A stretch of 27,981 nucleotides of DNA from a virus. Below, piece after piece: positions 8,973 to 16,988 of the stretch (its first letter is position 1; the number at the start of each line of letters is the position of its first letter). Location: positions 1 to 27,981 of the IMG/VR virus record IMGVR_UViG_3300047174_000068; one strand, given 5' to 3'. A program made the position numbers and the translations under genes. A model generated the notes under the pieces. That model saw only the letters and a program-made list of their open reading frames with translations, was not told the DNA's origin and ran no database searches.

Positions 8973-9650
8973 TCATAGCACCAAAGGCACACCGCCCACA
9001 GTCAATGTTGTTCCGCCTACTGTAAGGACCGTGGATGTCGATCCGCCGGAGGGACGCCACGCGGGCAACCCCGACACTACCGTAAGAACTTCACCCTCAG
9101 ACCCGATCGACAATACGTTCCAGGCTGATGCTCCACGGTATAGCATCATACCCGACGCATCGCCGAAAACGTGATCGAGGATCGCCGACATTGTGTTGGC
9201 GGTGGGCTCTGCGGTGGCACCGGATATGTTGCTCACCACATCGCCGTCACCGATAACGGAAAACGTCCCTGGCGGACCTTCTGGCCCTGTCGGTCCCGCC
9301 GGACCTTCTGGACCTGTCGGTCCCGCCGGACCTTCTGGACCCGCCGGACCTTCTGGACCCGCCGGACCTTCTGGACCCGCCGGTCCCGCCGGCCCTCCTA
9401 CCGCGGTGCCCTGGCTGCTCTCGGCGGCCGGTTTGGTCACGATGCCGAACTGGATCAGATCGTTGAACGTGACTGCCCGGTCGGTTGCTTTGCCGGCCGC
9501 ACCGGTGAGACTGTCGAGCACAATTTTGGCGCGTGCGAGAGTTTGAACCAGGCCCGGCAACGACGCTGTCGGCTTTGGCACAGTCGGCGTGTTCGGGTTT
9601 GGCGCCGGTCCCACGGACGGCAGGACGAGGGTCACCGATGTGCTAGACAC
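8973..9650 (-). CDS. Collagen-repeat tail fibre protein
   Basis: 225 aa starting at GTG 9650; the start codon lies inside the end of the upstream gene (8-base overlap, GTGTCTAG), with GAAAG a few bases before it, so translation is coupled. Residues about 86-128 are 14 consecutive Gly-Pro-X collagen-like triplets (GPA, GPE, GPT). The N-terminal 85 residues would be the virion-anchoring part and the last 95 residues, Gly/Thr-rich, a small C-terminal domain. Collagen-like triplets are an established feature of trimeric phage fibres. The DNA beneath is a tandem array of about 18-bp units, which allows length change by slippage. Confidence 0.7.
   Translation of the reverse strand: MSSTSVTLVLPSVGPAPNPNTPTVPKPTASLPGLVQTLARAKIVLDSLTGAAGKATDRAVTFNDLIQFGIVTKPAAESSQGTAVGGPAGPAGPEGPAGPEGPAGPEGPAGPTGPEGPAGPTGPEGPPGTFSVIGDGDVVSNISGATAEPTANTMSAILDHVFGDASGMMLYRGASAWNVLSIGSEGEVLTVVSGLPAWRPSGGSTSTVLTVGGTTLTVGGVPLVL
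9076..9086. repeat. Dispersed palindrome, degenerate half-site
   Basis: CACTAC-C-GTA is intact but the right arm ends AAG; in the C-terminal codons of the collagen-repeat fibre gene. Confidence 0.3.
9267..9395 (-). repeat. Tandem repeats encoding collagen triplets
   Basis: About seven tandem, partly degenerate 18-bp units of the type GGACCTTCTGGACCCGCC (plus strand), giving 14 Gly-Pro-X triplets. Confidence 0.75.
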
Positions 9651-11391
9651 GGGTCAGTTCTTTCATCGTGCTCGCGACCTGCACGGAATATATTTTTACA
9701 CGCGTTACTATTTCAAAATACCACTTAAACGCTTTGAACCCGCTAGGAAGCCGGAATATGCTTTGCTCGCCGGTGAGTGCGATCTGCATTACCTGTGCGT
9801 CATCCGCATACATCGTAAATTGCGCGTTTACACCCGAGGGGAGCGCCAGCGTCTCATCCGGGTTGTCCCATGTCGGCAGCGGCGCGAGTGTCGTTGATAC
9901 CGCCGGGTCAACGTCGATCTGCACCGCACCCAAGCTCGCCGGCGCCGGCAAATAAAACCACTTGCTGGTCCACCGGCACACACTCGGCTGCGTGTTCTGA
10001 CTGTCCCAACGGTATATTTTTTTATCGGCGCAGATATACGTGTCGCCCGTGTAAGGGTCGTTCCAGATGCACGTCGCGTTGAGCTGCGTATTGATCGGCA
10101 TCACGCCCTGGCGCTGATCCGCCATCTCGACAATGAAACCGTTGCCCTCGGTAACCAGCGCGAAATACTGCGTGCGATGACGACACGCTATGATCGACGC
10201 GGCTTGATATTCTATCAGCCACAAGTTCTTGGTAAAGTTGTTGATCGTGAGATTGGTCATACCGTAATAATTTAACATTACGAGACCGTTCTGCGAGGCA
10301 TAATATACCCCCAGCAGTTCGGTCACCACGGACCCGCGCGCGATGCACGGCTCATGCACCTGGATCTCGGTCAATGTGAAGTTCGCCGGCGCCGTGCCCG
10401 TGCCGGTGCTTGGCGTGCCTTGGGTGAGCACAAGATTGTCCTGCCAGACCGCGAGGGCCTGGATGGGGTATTTGACCGAAATATCGTATTCCGCCGGCCA
10501 CGCATGAGGGTAGTTCGGTTCGCAAAAATGGATCGTGTTTTGCGTAAACCCGATCAGCATGCCGCCGGGAAACGCAATGAGCCCGTCGAGCCCGGCCGGC
10601 GGTGACGCGAATTGTGCAGAATATAACGGTAGATTATTGACAACCTGCGTATCGAGACTCACGTCGTCATACCCACCCGATGGCGGCGGATCTGTCGAAT
10701 AATTAAAAAATGCCACGCGGTAAAACTGCGCACCCGTGGTCAGGCCCGTCACGGTCCGATACAGCCAGCACCCCACCACGTTGGGATAGTTCATGCCTGT
10801 AGGCGATGGGAGTCCCGTGGTCGGTATGACAACGGTCCACGTGCCGTCCGAAGCGCCCGCGACCACGGCGCTCGGGAGCGATGGCGAACTCTCCAGCCCG
10901 TATTGATCGACAAACGTAACACAATATGACCGGTCGACGTAGGGCACCACATCGGCCGCCGTGCCGCCGCTCGCGGTCACGGTCGGCTGGTAGATGCTGC
11001 TCGGCGCGGTGAAGCCCAGATTATATGGCGCCTGGCCGCCGATGATCCGGTCGTAGGTGTTGAAATAGGCGCCGTCGTCGGGGTTGGTCCAATAGATGCG
11101 CTGCTCGGTATCGTTAGCCAGCGGGCTCGGCACCGCGGAGCTAAACGGGCTCGGCAGCGGCAACCACGCATCCGGGCCGCCGGCACCGCTGGTGTCGGGA
11201 AACCGATAAGCTCGATCGACGGCCCCCGAAGTCGCGCTGAGATCCTTGATCAGCTCCAGGATCGGCAGCGCGTTGAGACTGCCACCGGCCAGGTCGACGT
11301 TGAGCGCGTCGGACGCCAGGTCATCCGGGATCAGACGCGGGTCTGTCTTGGGGATCAGGCCGCCAAAATTTTTGACTGCGAAGGCGACCAT
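9643..11391 (-). CDS. Large tail structural protein (nozzle-type, tentative)
   Basis: 582 aa. The N-terminus ([31 protein letters not shown]) matches a pattern I associate with podophage tail proteins in which a short segment about resolved loci and 'covered' positions precedes a large beta-rich body; the remaining sequence is rich in beta strands and Trp/Tyr and carries no enzyme motif. Size and position, after the connector genes and before the fibres, fit the tail nozzle (T7 gp12 role), but this is inference. ATG 11391 is preceded by AGGG with a 4-nt spacer; that AGGG is the edge of a palindrome copy (11397-11407), whose one mismatch creates the Shine-Dalgarno sequence. The stop overlaps the next gene's GTG start. 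Confidence 0.55.
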   Translation of the reverse strand: MVAFAVKNFGGLIPKTDPRLIPDDLASDALNVDLAGGSLNALPILELIKDLSATSGAVDRAYRFPDTSGAGGPDAWLPLPSPFSSAVPSPLANDTEQRIYWTNPDDGAYFNTYDRIIGGQAPYNLGFTAPSSIYQPTVTASGGTAADVVPYVDRSYCVTFVDQYGLESSPSLPSAVVAGASDGTWTVVIPTTGLPSPTGMNYPNVVGCWLYRTVTGLTTGAQFYRVAFFNYSTDPPPSGGYDDVSLDTQVVNNLPLYSAQFASPPAGLDGLIAFPGGMLIGFTQNTIHFCEPNYPHAWPAEYDISVKYPIQALAVWQDNLVLTQGTPSTGTGTAPANFTLTEIQVHEPCIARGSVVTELLGVYYASQNGLVMLNYYGMTNLTINNFTKNLWLIEYQAASIIACRHRTQYFALVTEGNGFIVEMADQRQGVMPINTQLNATCIWNDPYTGDTYICADKKIYRWDSQNTQPSVCRWTSKWFYLPAPASLGAVQIDVDPAVSTTLAPLPTWDNPDETLALPSGVNAQFTMYADDAQVMQIALTGEQSIFRLPSGFKAFKWYFEIVTRVKIYSVQVASTMKELTRV

Positions 11392-11396
11392 ATGTC

Positions 11397-11407
11397 CCTA
11401 CCGTAGT
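11397..11407. repeat. Dispersed palindrome, one mismatch, at ribosome-binding site
   Basis: CCTAC-C-GTAGT. On the minus strand the changed base creates the AGGG used as Shine-Dalgarno sequence of the gene starting at 11391. Confidence 0.65.
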
Positions 11408-11411
11408 GAGA

Positions 11412-11534
11412 TCACTTCTTTTTGGGCTTCATCTTCGCGTCGCCCTTTTTGATGTCCTTCTCGATCGTTTTCTTCATCGCGGCGTCCTGTTTCCTGTCGG
11501 CCGCCGGCGTGAGAAACGCGGGTTTCTTTGCCAC
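11412..11534 (-). CDS. 40-aa lysine-rich small protein
   Basis: Small frame read directly from the sequence: GTG 11534 to TGA 11412, 40 aa, starting (M)AKKPAFLTPAADRK and ending KMKPKKK, about one third Lys. The GTG comes one base after the stop of the upstream gene and has a G-run (GGGGG) about 8 nt upstream. It lies in a tight operon with no other frame explaining the 120 bases. Function unknown; very basic short proteins of this sort in head-tail operons may be minor virion proteins. A chance open frame is possible. Confidence 0.55.
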   Translation of the reverse strand: MAKKPAFLTPAADRKQDAAMKKTIEKDIKKGDAKMKPKKK

Positions 11535-11535
11535 G

Positions 11536-11754
11536 TCAGAGCCCCCTGCTCGGCATCTTCTTGGAGACGCCATTGCGCGAAACCGCTTTCTTGAGCGCGA
11601 TCGGCCAGCCGGGGCTGGTCGGACCGGGGATCGCTTTCTGCGGCATCGACTTGCCCGGATTACCGCCCGAGTTGTTCGCCGGGTTGGAGCCCTTGCTCGC
11701 CGGGTCGACCGAGGTCGGACCGATTTTGCCTTTGGGTATGCCTTTGAGTGCCAT
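11536..11754 (-). CDS. 72-aa basic small protein
   Basis: ATG 11754 with AAGGAG 8 nt upstream, a strong ribosome-binding site, giving 72 aa: MALKGIPKGKIGPTS...KKMPSRGL. Gly/Pro/Lys-rich, probably largely unstructured. The open frame extends further upstream to 11829, but only this start has a good site. Two GGTC-N-GACC palindromes (11627-11635 and 11713-11721) lie inside it, both reading Gly-Pro-Thr. The GPT-rich, basic style resembles the small proteins encoded at 17302-17933. Function not recognised; minor structural protein is a guess from context. Confidence 0.6.
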   Translation of the reverse strand: MALKGIPKGKIGPTSVDPASKGSNPANNSGGNPGKSMPQKAIPGPTSPGWPIALKKAVSRNGVSKKMPSRGL

Positions 11755-11770
11755 GGACCATACTCCTTTC

Positions 11771-11783
11771 ACTACATTGGTGT
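11771..11783. repeat. Variant element ACWACRTTGGYGT, copy 1
   Basis: ACTACATTGGTGT, a few bases upstream of the AAGGAG of gene 11536-11754, the same place that the true palindrome takes before the capsid gene. Confidence 0.45.
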
Positions 11784-11788
11784 TTAAC

Positions 11789-12910
11789 CTATTTGCCGAA
11801 CGCCGCCCAGCTACAGTTGCGGCCGACAATAACAGTTCCGTCTGTCGGACGGAACGCCTTGACGTTGAACCCGTTCAAGTCGATAGAATTGATGGAAATA
11901 ACGCACCCCGGATCGTCACCAGAACTATCACCAATGATCGTTGCGGTTATGCCGGATACCTGCGTTGTAAACGCGGTCGGGAAAGCGACGGTCGACCCCG
12001 TCGTGGTCATCCCGCATTGGAACATGGTTCCGTCCGGGAAATCCTGCTGATACAGCGACCCCGATAATTGATCCGCAGCGACCACGGGCAGACCATCCAG
12101 CGTGAGCGTGCCGGTGATATTCAGGTTGTCCGTGTTGACCTGGCCGGTGACCGAGAGCGTGCCGGTCATGGCGGTGTTGCCGGTTATATTGGCGTTGCCC
12201 TGCACCGCGAGATTGTCGGCGACCGTCAGGTTGCCATTGATCGTGACATTGCCCTGGATATTATTGACGTTCGCCGCGACTTCCCAGGCACTGCCGGACC
12301 AGACATATAGCTGATCCGTTGTGGTGTTGTAATAGCTATCGCCGGTCTCCAGCGCGGACCCGTCCGGCCGGGTGCTCGGTGCGGTGACGAAGGCGCCGCA
12401 ATAAAGCGTGTTGCCGCCGATCACACCATTGGCCGAGATCAGCGCCCACGCGTCGGTGTTCTGATATTCGTAAAGACCATTTGTGCTTGTGTTGTAATAG
12501 ATCATCCCAGGAATGAGTGACGTGCCACCTGGGGCGACCGTGGGGGCGCTGGAGAACGCGCCGATATAAAGCGGCGTCACGGTCGACGTCTGCGCCTGGA
12601 TCTGCGTCAGCACGCCGGCAGTGAGTCGGTTCGACACGGTCGTGGTGCCGGCGTTGAACGCCTGCGCGGTCGTGCCCTCCTGCGCGCGCACGATGGTCAG
12701 CGTGTCGCCTGAAATAGCGGTGCATTGGCATATTTCGCGCACCACGGGGTTGAGGCTGCGATCCTCCAGCGTGATCATAAAGACCTGGCCGGCGCTCAGC
12801 GTGGGAAAAAGCGCGCCGTCGCCCGTGGTGACTGTAATGCTCGTGGCGGCGGTGGTTATATTTCCGACCAGCAGCGACGTCGCATTATTCTTAAAAACAT
12901 AGGTTGTCAT
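11789..12910 (-). CDS. Tail fibre protein with beta-helix-like repeats
   Basis: 373 aa from ATG 12910, which overlaps the upstream stop as ATGA. Residues 1-100 (MTTYVFKNNATSLL...IVRAQEGTTAQAF) resemble the N-terminal module of many phage fibres: an RAQEGT-type motif closing a small attachment domain. Residues about 110-215 hold two copies of a YYNTxTxxLYxWxGxAW-like unit (LIPGMIYYNTSTNGLYEY and TGDSYYNTTTDQLYVW). Then comes a ladder of NLTV / NITG / TLSV / NLNITGTLTLDG repeats, typical of a triple beta-helix shaft, and a C-terminal domain of about 90 residues. A larger frame reaching 13492 is an artefact of the overlapping genes. Role: receptor-contacting or baseplate fibre. Confidence 0.75.
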   Translation of the reverse strand: MTTYVFKNNATSLLVGNITTAATSITVTTGDGALFPTLSAGQVFMITLEDRSLNPVVREICQCTAISGDTLTIVRAQEGTTAQAFNAGTTTVSNRLTAGVLTQIQAQTSTVTPLYIGAFSSAPTVAPGGTSLIPGMIYYNTSTNGLYEYQNTDAWALISANGVIGGNTLYCGAFVTAPSTRPDGSALETGDSYYNTTTDQLYVWSGSAWEVAANVNNIQGNVTINGNLTVADNLAVQGNANITGNTAMTGTLSVTGQVNTDNLNITGTLTLDGLPVVAADQLSGSLYQQDFPDGTMFQCGMTTTGSTVAFPTAFTTQVSGITATIIGDSSGDDPGCVISINSIDLNGFNVKAFRPTDGTVIVGRNCSWAAFGK

Positions 12911-13272
12911 GGCGACACCATCTGGATCTGGACCTCGACCGGCTTTTGTCGGTTGCTCGACCCCGTAATGACGAACTGCACCTGGTAGACAAGTCCGATC
13001 TGCCCGCTTTGCACGAAGCACTGGACCATGGTTCCGCCGATCAGCGTGTAGGTGCCCACCAGCGATAGCTGCTCGGTAGGGTCGATCACCGGCGGCGTGG
13101 GGCTGGAGAACACCGGCTGCGGCGGCCAGGGGCCGTTCCAGCTCGTGCCCAGGACGGTGATAGCCGGCACGGTCACCGCAGTGATGGTCTCGCCCGCATC
13201 GAGCCACTCTGCAAAATTCACCGTGAAGCGGCTGACCTGGAGCGGCTGCTTGTTGATGCGCCCGACTAGCAT
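12907..13272 (-). CDS. Small Ig-like phage structural protein
   Basis: 121 aa. FAEWLDAGETITAVTV at residues 21-36, then a short variable part, then GLVYQVQFVITGSSNRQKPVEVQIQMV at the end. This is the layout of a widespread group of small beta-sandwich phage proteins found next to head-tail connector genes, with the W..L..GE.I start and the G..Y.V...I..S.G....... end. ATG 13272 overlaps the upstream TAG (ATGCTAG); the stop overlaps the next ATG as ATGA. Function probably head or tail decoration/adaptor; not certain. Confidence 0.6.
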   Translation of the reverse strand: MLVGRINKQPLQVSRFTVNFAEWLDAGETITAVTVPAITVLGTSWNGPWPPQPVFSSPTPPVIDPTEQLSLVGTYTLIGGTMVQCFVQSGQIGLVYQVQFVITGSSNRQKPVEVQIQMVSP

Positions 13273-13502
13273 TTTGTTTTCCCCGGCGGGACGATGAACG
13301 TATCGGCATCTGGTGCGACGCTGAACTGGTCGGGATCAGGCTTGGCACAAAAAAGATCCGACAGCCCGCCAAGATAGAACAGCGGTTGGAAGAACATCGT
13401 CGCCAGAAAGAAGCTCGGGAAAAGCTGGGTGACCGTGGTCTGACTGCCGTCGACCTCGACCGCGTTGATCTCAAAACCGGAAGGATCGACAAACAGGGTC
13501 AT
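13266..13502 (-). CDS. 78-aa phage protein, connector region
   Basis: ATG 13502 overlaps the upstream stop as ATGA and gives MTLFVDPSGFEINAVEVDGSQTTV..., 78 aa. A central hydrophobic stretch (LFPSFFLATMFFQPLFYLGGL, residues about 30-50) could be a membrane segment or a buried core; the tail is hydrophilic. No family recognised. Tightly embedded between connector-type genes by 4- and 7-base overlaps, so co-translated with them. Confidence 0.6.
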   Translation of the reverse strand: MTLFVDPSGFEINAVEVDGSQTTVTQLFPSFFLATMFFQPLFYLGGLSDLFCAKPDPDQFSVAPDADTFIVPPGKTKC

Positions 13503-13903
13503 GGCGCAAAAATCCCCCGGTTGTCCCAAACGATCTGCACATTCGCGGACTCAGCCGGCTCGCCGAAATTCAGACCCTCGTTGACATACGCGACCAGCGG
13601 CCAGGTGCTCGATGCACCGCCGATGTCCTTGACGATCACGATCGCCTCGATGGCGCTTGTGGTCGCAACACCGGTGAGCGTGAGCGGCGCCGCCACAAAG
13701 GCACTGGAAAACGAATTGAACACCATTTCCAGCGCCTGGGGCACACATAGCTGCGCCCCGCTCGGGACCGCGGCCAGCGTCTGATCGGCCGCAAAATTTG
13801 GAGTGTATGTCGCGTTTACAAGCAAAACGTAAAACGAGTTTGAAGCGACATTGAACGATCCGTTCAACATCTGGTGCTGGATATCGGTATAGAGGCTGCT
13901 CAA
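13499..13903 (-). CDS. 134-aa connector-region protein with TTG start
   Basis: The open frame reaches 14170, but its first 90 codons lie inside the well-supported gene 13900-14526. The likely start is TTG 13903, which overlaps the upstream TGA as TTGA, the same 4-base overlap used by its neighbours, with a GGGGGG run about 10 nt upstream. Protein: (M)SSLYTDIQHQMLNGSFNVASNSFYVLLVNATYTPNF..., ending QIVWDNRGIFAP. The motif NSFYVLLVNATYTPNF..D followed by an alternating beta pattern resembles small phage tail or capsid decoration proteins seen after head-completion genes. ATG 13867 is the alternative start (122 aa). Function by position only. Confidence 0.6.
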   Translation of the reverse strand: MSSLYTDIQHQMLNGSFNVASNSFYVLLVNATYTPNFAADQTLAAVPSGAQLCVPQALEMVFNSFSSAFVAAPLTLTGVATTSAIEAIVIVKDIGGASSTWPLVAYVNEGLNFGEPAESANVQIVWDNRGIFAP

Positions 13904-14526
13904 TTTTTGCGCACCCCCCAAGCAAAGTATGGAAATCTCCAACCGGATTGCTGCGACGAGTTGAACCGCTCGGCCTGGTCCCGCGCCCGGCGAACCTCCG
14001 CGCGAAACTTGCCCATGTTGACCGACGCCATTTGCGGGTTGGTGTAGGGTTTCATCGGCGCTGCATAAAGCCGCGCGAGCGTGCCCGAGAGCATCGCCTC
14101 GAACCAAAGATCGAACAAAATGGGCGGCATATATCCGAAGTTTGTCGGCTTGAGCGCGGCCAGAACCCATCCCGTGATCGGTTGGGAAGTATCGCCCGTA
14201 TTGATCAGCAGCGCGGGCGGGTCGATCCTGTAATGCTGCATGCCGAGGCTCTTGAGCCCCAGCACGGTGAAAACCTCCATCTCACTACTGTAGGGATTGA
14301 AGTCGAGAAGTTGCTGACCAATGGCCAGGTTGAAATTCAGCTCTACTCGAAAATACGTGGAAAGCCGGCAGAACTCCTGCACGGTGTTCCATAGTTCCAT
14401 TTGCACCACAGGAAGCAGCACGCCCGGCACGTTGGCCTGGACGTTGTCGTAGACCCGGTCGGCCTGCGTCTGTAGGCCGCTGTCGACATATGCCTGCTCG
14501 GTGTAGTTGCCACTCGTGCCGCTCAC
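13900..14526 (-). CDS. Head-tail adaptor / tail tubular A-like protein
   Basis: 208 aa from GTG 14526, overlapping the upstream TGA as GTGA. Helical N-terminus with an LPVVQMELWNTVQEFCRLSTYFR stretch, beta-rich centre, then FDLWFEAMLSGTLARLYAAPMKPYTNPQMA and a basic C-terminal helix (FRAEVRRARDQAERFN). This is the general layout of podophage ring proteins that sit between portal and nozzle (T7 gp11 role). Identification rests on pattern and gene order; no catalytic residues are expected. Confidence 0.6.
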   Translation of the reverse strand: MSGTSGNYTEQAYVDSGLQTQADRVYDNVQANVPGVLLPVVQMELWNTVQEFCRLSTYFRVELNFNLAIGQQLLDFNPYSSEMEVFTVLGLKSLGMQHYRIDPPALLINTGDTSQPITGWVLAALKPTNFGYMPPILFDLWFEAMLSGTLARLYAAPMKPYTNPQMASVNMGKFRAEVRRARDQAERFNSSQQSGWRFPYFAWGVRKN

Positions 14527-14906
14527 GACTCGACCTTAATGATCTGGTTCACGAATTTCGTCATGAGCGTCTGCGCGCGCCCGTCGTCGGTGAACGTATC
14601 CTCGCGCAGCTCGGCGCGGCCGACCGTGTAATAAAGCGCCGCGTCATACATCGACTCGTCGAGCGGCCACGCCAGCGCGAAGTCGTTTTGAGAGTATATC
14701 GGCGACGCGTATCTGAGTCCCAGCCCGAGGAACACATCTGGCCGCTTGGCGCGGATCTCCCGGATCGCCGCGTTGATGAAGCTCACCAGATCAGCGTCGG
14801 AATAACGGTAGGACGAGCCCGCGGTCTGCACGGTGTCGTTGAGCAACGACCGTGCCTCCGCCACGAGCCCGCCTATCGTCAATGGCGACCCTGTTGGTGA
14901 TGTCAT
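14523..14906 (-). CDS. Head completion / adaptor protein
   Basis: 127 aa. The pattern LVAEARSLLNDTV...YRYSDADLVSFINAAIREIRAKRPDVF (residues about 14-60) is characteristic of a family of small phage head-tail connector proteins placed after the major capsid gene. The C-terminal half is helical (YDAALYYTVGRAELRED). No Shine-Dalgarno sequence is seen; ATG 14906 follows a stable GC hairpin (14914-14929), which could lower its expression relative to the capsid gene. Its stop overlaps the next start. Confidence 0.65.
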   Translation of the reverse strand: MTSPTGSPLTIGGLVAEARSLLNDTVQTAGSSYRYSDADLVSFINAAIREIRAKRPDVFLGLGLRYASPIYSQNDFALAWPLDESMYDAALYYTVGRAELREDTFTDDGRAQTLMTKFVNQIIKVES

Positions 14907-14913
14907 GGCAGGC

Positions 14914-14929
14914 GGGGGCCGAAGCCCCC
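14914..14929 (-). other. UUCG-tetraloop hairpin after the capsid gene
   Basis: On the minus strand GGGGGC-TTCG-GCCCCC, a C(UUCG)G tetraloop on a 6-bp GC stem, in the 30-nt gap between the major capsid stop and the next ATG. No T-run follows. Likely stabilises the 3' end of capsid mRNA or lowers downstream expression. Confidence 0.7.
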
Positions 14930-14936
14930 TCCCCTA

Positions 14937-15908
14937 TTAAGGGCCGGTGCCGCGAACGACGTAGAGCTGACCCAGCGCGGTATTGTCGATGGTCTTGTAG
15001 CCATAAACCTGCAACCCGCGCAGCAGCGTGCCGAACGTCTGCTCGCTGCGCAGCGTCTCGATCTTGGAGAGCTGGCTCGCGAACGTCAGGCCGTGGCTGT
15101 GACCAAAGAAGCAAAAGAACGCCTCGTTCGACCCTTCCGTCGCGGTGGGCAGCAAGTTCGACGCGAACAGCGTAAACCGGTCGATCATGCCCAGGCGCCC
15201 GTTGCGCAGCAAGGAGACGCCGTCACCCGAGATGGACGCTTCCTGCAACGCGGACTTCTTGACCATGCCGGCGAACCACGGCGGGATCACCAGCCAGCGG
15301 CCGGTCTCCGGGATGTTCTGCTCGTCCAGGCAGGTGCCCGCGTCGACGATCAGGTCGAGCACTTCGCTCGGCGTGACACTGACCGGGGTGCCGGTGACGC
15401 CCAGGTTGATGTTGCCTGAGATTTTGCCGGCTGTGGCGCCCCTGTTATACGCGCTGGCGGCGTTCTTGATCTGCCCCAGCACGTCGGTGTCGATCGCGAT
15501 CTTGAGCTGCTCGGAGGCGTCATCCGACCACATGCTGAGCTGGTTGATGTCGGACTGAACCTCCATTACGTCGTCGAGCACGGTGTTGAAATACTTGCCC
15601 TCGTTGATCTGCAACGTAACGATGTTGCTCGACGGGCGCTGCACCGCGAGTGCCTGGTCGGCATCGTATGCGTTGATCGTGATCGTCGGCTTGGTGCGGA
15701 TGTTGACCGTGTCGCCGTAGTTCTTGATCTCGCCCTCGTAATCGGTGTTGGCGATAGCGGCCAAAACCGTTGCGGCGTAGAATTTCTCGATGATCTTGCC
15801 GGACCAGATCTCCGGGATGAAAACCCCGGTGTAGAGCGGGTTAGGCGGGCTACCGAGATACGGAGTGCTGGCGACGGGGAACACTGACCCCGAAACTGTC
15901 CCTGACAT
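14937..15908 (-). CDS. Major capsid protein
   Basis: 323 aa. N-terminus MSGTVSGSVFPV, then FIPEIWSGKIIEKFYAATVLAAIANTDYEGEI, typical of the N-arm and E-loop of HK97-fold coat proteins, a long central region with DDASEQLKIAIDTDVLGQI (spine helix) and a C-terminal A-domain with GLTFASQLSKIETLR. It follows the scaffold gene and precedes adaptors, as expected for the coat gene. ATG 15908 has AAAGG at 9 nt, one of the better ribosome-binding sites in the operon, fitting high expression. A palindrome copy (15923-15933) abuts that site on the 5' side. Confidence 0.9.
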   Translation of the reverse strand: MSGTVSGSVFPVASTPYLGSPPNPLYTGVFIPEIWSGKIIEKFYAATVLAAIANTDYEGEIKNYGDTVNIRTKPTITINAYDADQALAVQRPSSNIVTLQINEGKYFNTVLDDVMEVQSDINQLSMWSDDASEQLKIAIDTDVLGQIKNAASAYNRGATAGKISGNINLGVTGTPVSVTPSEVLDLIVDAGTCLDEQNIPETGRWLVIPPWFAGMVKKSALQEASISGDGVSLLRNGRLGMIDRFTLFASNLLPTATEGSNEAFFCFFGHSHGLTFASQLSKIETLRSEQTFGTLLRGLQVYGYKTIDNTALGQLYVVRGTGP

Positions 15909-15922
15909 TGTCGTTACCTTTC

Positions 15923-15933
15923 ACAACAGTAGT
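15923..15933. repeat. Dispersed palindrome, exact to pattern, before capsid gene
   Basis: ACAAC-A-GTAGT followed by GGT; touches the AAAGG ribosome-binding site of the major capsid gene and overlaps the edge of the scaffold stop. Confidence 0.7.
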
Positions 15934-15935
15934 GG

Positions 15936-16988
15936 TTATTTCTGGCGGTAACGTCCATCGGCCTGGGCAGCAAAGAGATCCTGTTCGATCGCCGCGGCTT
16001 CCTGCTCGCGACCCCGATAATACCCCCGCTGCCTTTGACTGTAGAACGCGGTGACGTCTTGCGGCGTCCAGATGCGTTTCGCTCCCGGAGGGGGTGGATT
16101 GCCCGAAGCACCACGTCCCGGCGCTGCCAGCGTCTCCAAAGAAACATGAGCTACGGCCGGAGCGGGGGCGCCGGGGTTGTTCATGTCCTGGTTGGGCTGC
16201 TGACCTGTCGCCGCCATCTCCTTGGCGAACGCATCAAAAAAATTGACGACACGATTGCTGTCGCCGTTGGCATAAGCGGTCCGCATCATGACGAGCCGCT
16301 GCTGACCCGAAAACGGGTCGGTCTGGTTGAGCCAGTTGATGAACCTGTCGTCATCGTTCTGGACCCGCCAGTTTTTGCCGGTGCGCGCCTGCCAGGCATC
16401 GAGCGCGCTGTGAACGCGCTCCTGTGCCGTGGCCTGGGTCACCGCTTGTGTCTGTCCGCCAAGCTGCTTGATCTGCTTTTGCAGTTCGGCAATGACCGGA
16501 CCGTATTTCGCCTCGGCCCACGCTTGAGCCTTGTCCACCAGCTCACCGTATTCCTCGCGGTCCTTGGTGAGATCGAACTTGTTCTCGGCCGGCGCGGGCG
16601 TGGGTGCAGGGGCCGCCGGCGGTGTCTGACGCTGCAATAATTGCTGGATCGTCGTGTTCATCGCGTTGATCTGCGCGCGCAGCTCGACCGTCTCGCGGTC
16701 GTATTTGCCGCGCAGCGACTCATACTGCGCCTTGAAGTCGGGACCGGGTGGGGCCACCGATGCGGGCGCGGGCGCCGGAGGCTGTGCGGGTGCCAAGAAA
16801 TTCTGCTCCGCCGGCGTCGCATGCGTCGGCGGCGTGGCACCGCCCGGCGGGGCGGCGACCGGGTCCACTACCGTAGTGGTTGTGGGCTGCGCGACACCAC
16901 GCTGAATGTCGTTCGCCCGGTCGATCTGTTTTTGCACCGCCTGGGGCGGCTTTGGCGCATAGCGCGCGGCTGCATCACCGTCCGGCAT
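15936..16988 (-). CDS. Capsid scaffolding protein
   Basis: 350 aa from ATG 16988 (shares its A with the upstream TGA); a GTG one codon earlier is also possible, but the G-run upstream is better spaced for ATG. Residues 30-95 are Pro/Ala-rich; residues about 95-200 are Gln/Glu/Ala-rich helices (KAQYESLRGKYDRETVELRAQINAMNT), consistent with coiled coil. The C-terminus has IWTPQDVTAFYSQRQRGYYRGREQEAAAIEQDLFAAQADGRY, the FY..-GY.GRE-E...E.D...A...GR pattern common at the capsid-binding end of phage scaffolds. Acts inside the procapsid and is removed before packaging. A perfect 15-bp palindrome (16865-16879) is translated as TTTVVD near residue 40. Confidence 0.85.
   Translation of the reverse strand: MPDGDAAARYAPKPPQAVQKQIDRANDIQRGVAQPTTTTVVDPVAAPPGGATPPTHATPAEQNFLAPAQPPAPAPASVAPPGPDFKAQYESLRGKYDRETVELRAQINAMNTTIQQLLQRQTPPAAPAPTPAPAENKFDLTKDREEYGELVDKAQAWAEAKYGPVIAELQKQIKQLGGQTQAVTQATAQERVHSALDAWQARTGKNWRVQNDDDRFINWLNQTDPFSGQQRLVMMRTAYANGDSNRVVNFFDAFAKEMAATGQQPNQDMNNPGAPAPAVAHVSLETLAAPGRGASGNPPPPGAKRIWTPQDVTAFYSQRQRGYYRGREQEAAAIEQDLFAAQADGRYRQK
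16865..16879. repeat. Dispersed palindrome, perfect 15-bp form
   Basis: CCACTAC-C-GTAGTGG, the longest perfect copy, 110 bp inside the scaffold gene; translated as Thr-Thr-Thr-Val-Val. Confidence 0.8.

Noticed and set aside
9267-9395. Regular short repeats as a possible CRISPR array
   Set aside because: Units are contiguous without spacers and encode in-frame collagen triplets.
9193-9546. Rightward frame with Gly-Pro-Ser/Val/Ala triplets
   Set aside because: Mirror of the leftward collagen repeat caused by the symmetric GGACC/GGTCC units; no ribosome-binding site and wrong direction for the operon.
12311-12326. CCGTTGTGGTG right half of the palindrome in a fibre gene
   Set aside because: Left half is unrelated; part of the Asn-Thr-Thr-Thr-Asp codons of a repeated fibre motif.
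12911-13492. Long leftward frame extending the fibre gene at 11789 to 13492
   Set aside because: It lies over two well-formed overlapping genes in other frames, and the ATG at 12910 has the operon's typical ATGA overlap.
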